Part shown: positions 7,801 through 10,879 of the stretch, one piece after another
How positions within the stretch are numbered: position 1 is the first letter of the stretch
Layout of the letters: every line of letters begins with the position of its first letter
Source: an uncultured Lachnospiraceae bacterium
GTDB lineage: Bacteria > Bacillota > Clostridia > Lachnospirales > Lachnospiraceae
Reading direction: 5' to 3'
DNA length: 10,879 nt
NCBI GenBank assembly: GCA_910586715.1
Contig: CAJUJG010000075.1
Span: 1 to 10,879, forward strand
Translations under genes and position numbers: made by a program
Notes under the pieces: generated by a model
The model's database searches: none
What the model was told of the DNA's origin: nothing
What the model saw: only the letters and a program-made list of their open reading frames with translations

Positions 7801-10700
7801 TTAATGATTACGAGATAACGAGTGAAACAACAATTAACAAAAATGCAGCATATACTGCAGACATTACAGTGGCATTAAAGAGCATGTATACAGCTTCCGG
7901 AAAATTTGTTGACTTTGACGGAAAGGCGATTGATGGACTTAACGTTACAAAGCTTGTGCTCAAAAATGTAGAAGATGAGTATGAGTATGAGGCAGCAATT
8001 GCAGACGGTGGATACACTGTAAATCTTAGAGATGGTGCATACAGTGCGGTTGCCACAGTGGAAGGTTATACGACCAGTACGCATGTTGTAGTGGAAGGCA
8101 AGAATGCGGAAAAGAATTTACTTTTTGTATCGTCAGCAGAAGAAGGTGATTTGACAAGAGAAGCAGACCTCTATGTAGATAAGAATGACAGCAGTAAATA
8201 TCAGACAGTAAACGAGGCTGTTAAGGCAGCAAAACGTATGAAGCCGACAAGTGAGGAACAGCGTATCACAATTCATATTGCGCCTGGCACTTACAGAGAG
8301 CAGATTATTGTTGAAGCTCCTTATGTAACATTTGTAAATGATGATCCTTCACAAGGTCAAGTATTGCTTACATGGTACTATGGTATCGGCTATAAGTATT
8401 ACAGTGTATTAGGTAATAATAATGGCACAGATTACCGCGGATATTATGATGCACAGAAAGCATATGACAAGTATGAGAAGAAAGAAGCTGACAGATGGGG
8501 CTGTGCTGTAAGAGTAAAAGGCGATTACTTTAAGGCTGAGAACATTGTATTTGAGAATTCATTTAACAGATACGTTACGGATGAAGAGATAGAGGATGGT
8601 GTAGAGCCTTTAGATCAGGGCAAGGAAACAAAACCTGTAAGAAATTATTCTTTAGATGTAACTAGTAAAGCAGCAACAGAGAGAGCTGCAGCGATCTCCG
8701 TAGATGCTGATTTTGCAGAGTTTTATAATTGTTCATTCTACAGCAGTCAGGATACAATCCAAACAGGGGGGGCAAACGTTCACTCATATTGGAAGAACTG
8801 TTTTATTGAAGGCAATACGGACTATATCTTTGGCGGCGGCGCTTGTGTATTTGATAACTGTGAGCTTAGCTTCGCAGGCTACAGCGGAGAAGGTGCGGGT
8901 GGCTATATTACAGCTCAAAGACCGGAGAAGACGGAAAACGGTTATCTTTTCTGGAACTGTACGGTAACAGGTAATAGTAAACTGACGGTAGCTCCGGGAT
9001 ATTATGGAAGAACTTGGGGCGCTGATGCGAAGGTAACATTTGTCAATACAAAGCTTGAAAAAGCAGATATTATTATTCCTGCGGGCTGGGGCAACATGAA
9101 CGGTGCGCCGGAAGAGGCAAGATATGCAGAGTATAATACGACATCGCTTGACGGAAAGAACGTTGATACAAGTCAAAGAACACCGGGTACTGTGAAGACA
9201 GAAAATCCAGTTCCAAATGTGGAAGCGTTTAAGGCATACTTTGGTAATTGGACACCGAAGTACTATACGGCGGAGGATGCAGATGTTGCGTTTACTAGAG
9301 ATCCGTATTTGGAGAATAATGCAGATTTAAACAGTCCGCATCCAGGAAATACGCTTTCCGTAAAGTACTCGCTGGGTGAAAATAACGATAAGAACGATGC
9401 TTCTATCATTAAGTGGTATCGTGTCAATGATGCAGGTAATGAAACACTTGTAAAAGTTTCAACGGCAATTGCAGGTAAGAGCTATAAAGTACAGACAGCA
9501 GATGAAGGCAGCTTTATTAAGGTAGAAGTAACGCCTACAGTAGCAAGCGGAAATGCAGGTACGGCAAAGTCTATCCAAACTGATCAGAAGATTCAGCCAG
9601 GATGGGAAGAACCTGGTGTTGGTGATGCAGTGCTCGGCGAGGGTGTAAATGTGTTCCTTGCAGGGGACTCTACAGTTAAGGATTACTCGGCGCAGGGTAT
9701 GTATAACAGTGGAAATGCCCGTGATGAAGGTTCGTGGGGTGAATATCTCCAAAGTTTCTTCAATAAGGAAAAGGTTACAATTGTAAATTATGCAAATGGC
9801 GGAAGAAGTACAAGAAACTATATTAATGAGGGCACGCTTGACAAGATTAAAGAAAATATGAAATCGGGCGATTATCTGTTTATCCAGTTTGGACACAATG
9901 ACTGTTCGGCAGATCACGCCGACAGATTTGTGCCGGTCGGTGAGCCTGATGTGAATGGAAAGTACCCTGTAACTGCAGGAACAAAAACTACGGTGGACGG
10001 CAAAGAGCAGTACGCACATAATTGTGGCGGAACATTTAAATGGTTTCTGAAGCAGTATGTAGATGCTGCAAAAGAAAAAGGAGCAATTCCAGTATTAGTT
10101 ACGCCTGTATCAAGAATGTATTATGATAAGGGTGGTGCCGGTACAATTAGACCACATCATGATTGTGATATTTCAGAAGTAACCGATAATAAATACAAAT
10201 CAAGCAACAATGCGTATGTAGAGGCTGTGAAGCAGCTTGCAGAGGAAGAAGATGTGCTTTTGGTTGATGCATTTGAATTCACAAAGGGTATGTATGAGAT
10301 GGCTTGGACAGATAGTACGGATAAAGCAGGGGAAATGTGCAATTATGGCTCACAGTTGATGGCTGTTAAAGATGGTACATCAGTTGATGCAACGCACTGC
10401 AACAAGCTTGGCGGATTTATCGAAGCAGCATACATGACAATGGCAATCAAGAATTTGAAGGATGCTGAGGGTAATAATCTCAATATTACTTCTGCAATAA
10501 CTGCACCAAAAGCGATTAGCGGTGAAATGGCACCCAAAAAGGTTGATGGTGTTACGGTACCTGGAAAAACAGTATTTACTGTAAATAATTCAGGAAAGTT
10601 TACAGCATACGACAAGCTGACAGATTATAGTTCAGAGGCTGAGTACTGGACACAGAAAGGTACAGAATTGATTACCGGACTTTTCCTTCAGGGAAACTAA
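1791..10700 (+). CDS. Giant secreted multidomain pectin esterase (SGNH + CE8 + SGNH)
   Basis: This 2969-residue secreted protein is complete, with a good RBS, a signal peptide and a terminator. Domain order by residue: signal peptide 1-36; acidic linker 37-130; beta-sandwich 131-285; SGNH acetylesterase-like 316-550 (Ser323, Gly361, Asn395, Asp527/His530); lectin-like sandwich 577-811; sandwich 828-988; repeat linker 989-1077; six Ig-like repeats 1078-1603; acidic linker 1604-1670; sandwich 1671-1853; three small beta repeats 1854-2115; CE8 pectin methylesterase 2125-2509; Ig-like spacer 2510-2604; SGNH acetylesterase-like 2619-2890; tail 2891-2969. It should remove acetyl and methyl esters from extracellular pectin. 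CE8 enzymes are usually 300-400 residues, so most of this protein is binding, spacing and partner activities. No LPXTG, SLH, dockerin or transmembrane anchor is seen. Base composition is uneven, with an AT-rich section near 2800-4200. Annotators might call it a pectinesterase or a rhamnogalacturonan acetylesterase. Confidence 0.93.
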   Translation: MLNMKNKLAKRIMAFVLSGAMVISGLAPTGMTAYAAEASTEISTEAVEESFEETEQNESEVVSDKADEETPGEDSGADVKEEETTETADEEETAKNAAPTSTAAEEVAESIVEKDDVEETVVEEENKVASFGFKAEELSGNVEAGTAVTEGGCTIKAPNNKSINLENCNATINGKTFTKKLKFGGAATSGGQIIYFTTEGAGTLKVYGQYGKVPAETDKDRKIGLYPYENSTLGSLIGEGQLMPRDNTDVELSFQITQAGTYCVGGLPSIGGGSHIYGVYFEGEGGTPDPSVPEESSSTEESSDEGPSIPDDEKHTVWVVGDSTVSAYDTLQGYYAKYGYGTQLQTYFDEYYVVDNIAASGRSSKSYLTESKAAYEKLTTQIKSGDVLIIGFGHNDEKHEVPRYTSPVGDYNTEGSFAKSLYDNYVKIALIKGAQPILCTPIVRRSKTDTLSDKDCHIVAGETITSGDNAGTYEGGNYAQAIIDLGAAVNVPVIDLTALTKALYEEIGAEGTLYMHQWTGKTSNTVDNTHLNIYGAKKVAHMLATEIDKWKAETSEWKGIDIAQHVKNLDKIPTKENDLVENPGFTLSDPGYKPPTTGSTLWENYGIFKGTAFGALGGTPNKTNYTFGKDDNNNMRIMVSNNKGKLSNDQNGIAMYYYQIPADSIFELSAKATVKAIDNGGQVGFGLMARDNIYIDKNDSSLVGDYVVAGTLGSGKANCFYNLGSVLTKGSNSNDVAAPAVGDTYELSIVSNQEGRSCKFGNNEAVSGGFDFQLTAIDAEYQYIGMFVARNADIVFSDIKLKVDGEEVDIMGEVTPPEPEGPSGDDDLSVEGDGGKVSVADGLLKGKKYGYKDVATFTVLQDMTFKTGVINSQQEWDSYAISVDGEDYPGCVQGDNGPGASHAVQTEEKAVIEIKAIQNSKITFTLRQNDKPLYFVDTADAAYTAQDIALSGNTPGKRTFYMKGGHTYQFYAGGSKVMVADIAIAKSGADDQGWPFNDESKPEGPGDEGSSQPGSGEENSSQSGSGEESSSQPGSGEENSSQTGSGDEGSSEQNPSTPGTGEEEPDTPPTKIPADDKIKTISISGSRIKIEAANLVANPKKAQYNVTVTYTYTDKDGVRYQQQLTEGLHYEVSFVGTSDGKTVGEQKINITGTGTSKNAVTDLGKFVNKKTVSYQLVDKKAAVKTNDISKVRTIALDKNAVKNLSYTGNYITPVPAITGIEEKNADGKANYQYVYKNNVNAGKASVTVIGQGDYYGAKVLSYTIKPTDLSKPTEELKLSASNVKEFAGSGKAYSVEEAFEYKGTPVVLHNLTLTYAGKKLRPQEDYTIVYKVNTQKGTGTATIKGINNFKGSIKIDYKMAINQDVATILGTLNTPENAVPAEYSSKGARLTEIKLSNGVTLKENADYKVKYGKECKTVTVGQKDLTVTITGAGAYKNAIAKDTPIAIEVIKGKYHIKDGTVVDAKKAADDAKLISAAKITDASGAKVKNVTLAERKADEPITSITVIPGDTENYEETTLSCRVAAKLGSVKQVVNIPNQAFDGVNSVTVTKQNIADALGIDAKNFRIVSYKNNHKLGSATVTVEGTGLYYGTKNLKFKIVPDKINPDDIAGGDTEETSVIEDPSVEESEGTTESGSTPESGGTDESSTEESSDTEGSSGEDPDKPTPSDKRIDVWDFGAKQEEDTTKYTNYIAVKDWDDCADASDGTFPETSVTVTFGDLTIKTEKTDRLFAPGSKNTYPGSTPKVGTADYGDGYTAVGGWYANGARSATKGYIELSNVSIGDRIDVYAGPHNGTETPFAFEGGDPVTKGELGSTSGAAKMSFVAESNGKYKIYSNGGGKPFWCRIQRIPAAEVSGTIDFGPLTATEGVTLKFVNGTTKAQTAAVLEGTNFKANLAAGYTYTAVLSGATGYGFTNETKKVTITNDDALVGKGSVNLAVETKETYVYSGNITGFADGYDTSKLVITLKADPDSQSEDAIVTINEDRSFTATLDPDVTYTLVMEGVNDYEITSETTINKNAAYTADITVALKSMYTASGKFVDFDGKAIDGLNVTKLVLKNVEDEYEYEAAIADGGYTVNLRDGAYSAVATVEGYTTSTHVVVEGKNAEKNLLFVSSAEEGDLTREADLYVDKNDSSKYQTVNEAVKAAKRMKPTSEEQRITIHIAPGTYREQIIVEAPYVTFVNDDPSQGQVLLTWYYGIGYKYYSVLGNNNGTDYRGYYDAQKAYDKYEKKEADRWGCAVRVKGDYFKAENIVFENSFNRYVTDEEIEDGVEPLDQGKETKPVRNYSLDVTSKAATERAAAISVDADFAEFYNCSFYSSQDTIQTGGANVHSYWKNCFIEGNTDYIFGGGACVFDNCELSFAGYSGEGAGGYITAQRPEKTENGYLFWNCTVTGNSKLTVAPGYYGRTWGADAKVTFVNTKLEKADIIIPAGWGNMNGAPEEARYAEYNTTSLDGKNVDTSQRTPGTVKTENPVPNVEAFKAYFGNWTPKYYTAEDADVAFTRDPYLENNADLNSPHPGNTLSVKYSLGENNDKNDASIIKWYRVNDAGNETLVKVSTAIAGKSYKVQTADEGSFIKVEVTPTVASGNAGTAKSIQTDQKIQPGWEEPGVGDAVLGEGVNVFLAGDSTVKDYSAQGMYNSGNARDEGSWGEYLQSFFNKEKVTIVNYANGGRSTRNYINEGTLDKIKENMKSGDYLFIQFGHNDCSADHADRFVPVGEPDVNGKYPVTAGTKTTVDGKEQYAHNCGGTFKWFLKQYVDAAKEKGAIPVLVTPVSRMYYDKGGAGTIRPHHDCDISEVTDNKYKSSNNAYVEAVKQLAEEEDVLLVDAFEFTKGMYEMAWTDSTDKAGEMCNYGSQLMAVKDGTSVDATHCNKLGGFIEAAYMTMAIKNLKDAEGNNLNITSAITAPKAISGEMAPKKVDGVTVPGKTVFTVNNSGKFTAYDKLTDYSSEAEYWTQKGTELITGLFLQGN
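1899..2180 (+). other. Acidic Glu/Thr/Ser-rich N-terminal linker
   Basis: Residues 37-130 are low complexity, dominated by Glu, Asp, Thr, Ser, Val and Ala, with no predicted fold. The DNA is richer in G+C than the next modules (35 of 60 by hand count at 2041-2100). It probably holds the first module away from the membrane and cell wall. Confidence 0.7.
2181..2645 (+). other. Beta-sandwich module 1, likely carbohydrate-binding
   Basis: Residues 131-285, from FGFKAEELSG to YGVYFEGEG, alternate short strands and glycine turns (KTFTKKLKFGG, IIYFTTEGAGTLKVYGQYG, RKIGLYPYEN, FQITQAGTYCVGG). This resembles the roughly 150-residue modules attached to many pectate lyases and pectinesterases of gut bacteria. 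Sugar binding is inferred from that company; I cannot assign a numbered CBM family. Confidence 0.5.
2736..3440 (+). other. SGNH esterase domain 1 (rhamnogalacturonan acetylesterase-like)
   Basis: Residues 316-550 carry all four SGNH blocks: GDST with nucleophile Ser323, ASGRSS with oxyanion Gly361, GFGHND with Asn395, and DNTHLN with Asp527 and His530 of the triad. The linking text (PRYTSP, SFAKSLYDNYVKIA, ILCTPIVRRS) is typical of CE12-like enzymes such as the YesT/RhgT type that take acetyl groups off rhamnogalacturonan. The exact substrate is inferred from family and from the CE8 partner in the same chain. Confidence 0.85.
3519..4223 (+). other. Lectin-like beta-sandwich module 2
   Basis: Residues 577-811 contain GIAMYYYQIPADSIFELSAK, QVGFGLMARDN and QYIGMFVARNADIVFSDIKL, a pattern of long strands found in concanavalin-like modules beside pectin enzymes in Clostridia. 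The DNA is strikingly AT-rich here (14 of 60 G+C by hand count at 3661-3720). A binding role is inferred. Confidence 0.55.
4272..4754 (+). other. Beta-sandwich module 3, likely carbohydrate-binding
   Basis: Residues 828-988 form a compact strand-rich unit (SKITFTLRQNDKPLYFVD, GKRTFYMKGGHTYQFYAGG, MVADIAIAKSG). The pattern fits another accessory sandwich of extracellular glycan enzymes. The DNA returns to higher G+C (36 of 60 at 4441-4500). Confidence 0.45.
4801..4950 (+). repeat. 30/60-base tandem repeat encoding a 10-residue linker repeat
   Basis: The linker is built from units like GSGEENSSQS, GSGEESSSQP and GSGEENSSQT. The DNA repeats with a 60-base period: the 39 bases at 4818-4856 recur exactly at 4878-4916, and each 60-mer is two diverged 30-mers. 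The Gly/Ser/Glu/Pro content indicates a flexible linker, and the near-identity suggests recent duplication or slippage. Confidence 0.85.
5022..6599 (+). other. Six Ig-like surface repeats
   Basis: Residues 1078-1603 contain six strand-rich units, each ending in a recurring pattern like TGxGxYxGxxxxxxxI. The glycine-turn motifs lie near residues 1152 (TGTGTSKN), 1252 (GQGDYYG), 1345 (GINNFKG), 1431 (GAGAYKN), 1509 (GDTENYEE) and 1587 (GTGLYYG), so spacing falls from 100 to 78. Such repeats act as stalks or adhesion modules in Gram-positive surface proteins. They may also help hold this protein in the wall, which is inference. Confidence 0.65.
6600..6800 (+). other. Second acidic Ser/Glu/Thr-rich linker
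   Basis: Residues 1604-1670 (ETSVIEDPSVEESEGTTESG and onward to PDKPTPSDK) are low complexity and acidic. They divide the protein into an N-terminal half with SGNH 1 and a C-terminal half with CE8 and SGNH 2. The composition differs from the 10-residue repeats of the first linker. Confidence 0.7.
6801..7349 (+). other. Beta-sandwich module 4 (VWDFGA type)
   Basis: Residues 1671-1853 begin RIDVWDFGAKQ and run to FWCRIQRIP, with FGDLTIKTEKTDRLF, GYIELSNVSIGDRIDVYAG and GKYKIYSNGGG between. Modules opening with a V-W-D-F-G-A motif commonly precede CE8 domains in large clostridial pectinesterases. Binding of pectin is a reasonable guess. Confidence 0.5.
7350..8135 (+). other. Three small beta-repeat domains before CE8
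   Basis: Residues 1854-2115 hold three units of about 85-90 residues starting VSGTIDFG (1854), VYSGNITGF (1945) and YTASGKFVDFDG (2033). Each has a central strand pair of the type NFKANLAAGYTYTAVL, SFTATLDPDVTYTLVM or GYTVNLRDGAYSAVA. This is the layout of carboxypeptidase-regulatory-like or SpaA-like folds, and they probably act as rigid spacers. Confidence 0.55.
8163..9317 (+). other. CE8 pectin methylesterase domain
   Basis: Residues 2125-2509 form a right-handed beta-helix esterase. Visible motifs are SSQDTIQT with Gln2320 and acid Asp2321, GNTDYIFGGG with nucleophile Asp2344, GYITAQRP (2371-2378) and GYYGRTWG with Arg2407 and Trp2409. These match the known plant and bacterial CE8 active site. 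The position usually held by the first glutamine (QAVAL in plant enzymes) reads ERAAAIS, giving Arg2298. Extra loops between residues 2190 and 2295 make it longer than minimal CE8 domains. It demethylates homogalacturonan, releasing methanol. Confidence 0.92.
9318..9602 (+). other. Ig-like spacer between CE8 and SGNH 2
   Basis: Residues 2510-2604 contain NTLSVKYSLGE, ASIIKWYRVNDAG and GKSYKVQTADEGSFIKVEVTP. This is the pattern of small bacterial Ig-like domains that describe a W-Y-R strand followed by a D-E-G-x-x-I-K-V strand. It joins the methylesterase to the second acetylesterase-like domain. Confidence 0.6.
9645..10460 (+). other. SGNH esterase domain 2 (rhamnogalacturonan acetylesterase-like)
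   Basis: Residues 2619-2890 carry AGDST with Ser2627, NGGRST (Gly2671), FGHND with Asn2703, and DATHCNKLGG with Asp2866 and His2869. It differs from SGNH 1 by a longer insert after GHND (to about residue 2755), by PVSRMYY in place of PIVRRS, and by several cysteines. It belongs to the CE12-like group often fused to CE8 in Clostridia. The 79-residue tail (2891-2969), ending ELITGLFLQGN, may complete this fold; it contains no anchor signal. Confidence 0.87.
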
Positions 10701-10736
10701 TAAACGCTTTTTAAATTTACTCATATACACTATATA

Positions 10737-10786
10737 AATTACGCCATGACCTTTACGAAAGTAAGGTCATGGCGTAATTCCTTTTT
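10737..10786 (+). terminator. Long-hairpin terminator after the giant gene
   Basis: Bases 10737-10756 and 10761-10779 form a 19-bp stem with one bulged T, closed by a GAAA tetraloop and followed by TTTTT at 10782-10786. It starts 36 bases after the stop codon. Since the next gene converges on it, it may also stop transcription from the other strand, although the T run on that side is poor. Confidence 0.9.
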
Positions 10787-10819
10787 AGTCACCTTTTTTT
10801 ATCAAGCGATGCAGAGGCT

Positions 10820-10879
10820 TTAATGAAGCATACCTAATGCTTCTTCACGGCTAAGTCCGCATTTTACCATTAGCTCTGT
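10820..10879 (-). CDS. 3' end of a convergent gene (partial)
   Basis: Read on the minus strand from the right edge, an open frame gives TELMVKCGLSREEALGMLH and a TAA stop at 10820-10822. The sequence looks like a real soluble C terminus: a helix with GLSREEAL, a common helix-cap pattern. Nineteen residues are too few to name a family. No other frame on this stretch looks better. Confidence 0.5.
   Translation of the reverse strand, partial: TELMVKCGLSREEALGMLH

Noticed and set aside
9645..10700. Dockerin or SLH anchor at the C terminus
   Set aside because: No duplicated calcium-loop pattern of the dockerin type and no SLH signature; the tail reads as an extension of the SGNH domain.

Overview
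The window looks like chromosomal DNA of a gut anaerobe of the class Clostridia, most likely a pectin-using member of the Lachnospiraceae (for example Lachnospira/Eubacterium eligens-like or a relative). The grounds are moderate-to-low and uneven G+C, strong AAGGAGG-type ribosome binding sites, a Gram-positive signal peptide, and above all the style of the main gene: a giant secreted polysaccharide-active protein with Ser/Glu/Pro-rich linkers. The genus call is inference; no rRNA or housekeeping gene is present.

Layout. Bases 3-68 are the last codons of a surface-type protein, closed by a terminator at 77-106. Bases 207-1493 hold a small compact unit: a short open frame with a strong RBS that looks like a decayed gene (207-330), a HipA/CtkA-like protein kinase (311-1285), and a 71-residue acidic protein whose start overlaps the kinase stop (1278-1493). 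A terminator at 1618-1665 ends this unit. A control region follows (1690-1783): TTGACT and TATAAT boxes 19 bp apart with a perfect inverted repeat between them, a leader hairpin, and a strong RBS. From 1791 to 10700, about 82% of the window, runs one open frame of 2969 codons. It ends at a long hairpin terminator (10737-10786). A convergent gene enters from the right edge (10820-10879, minus strand).

The giant protein is the centre of interest. In order it carries a signal peptide; an acidic linker; a beta-sandwich module; an SGNH esterase domain resembling rhamnogalacturonan acetylesterases (CE12-like); a lectin-like sandwich; a third sandwich; a 10-residue tandem-repeat linker; six Ig-like surface repeats; a second linker; another sandwich; three small beta repeats; a CE8 pectin methylesterase; an Ig-like spacer; and a second, clearly different SGNH acetylesterase-like domain at the C terminus. 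All three catalytic domains keep their main active-site motifs, apart from a Gln-to-Arg change at one supporting CE8 site. The predicted job is to strip acetyl and methyl esters from pectin outside the cell so that separate lyases and hydrolases can cut the bare backbone. No lyase, hydrolase, sortase signal, SLH or dockerin module is visible.

I see no phage, IS element, CRISPR array, tRNA or rRNA. The best candidate for something little described is the triple-esterase protein with its possible MerR-style promoter; the kinase/71-residue pair is a secondary candidate.
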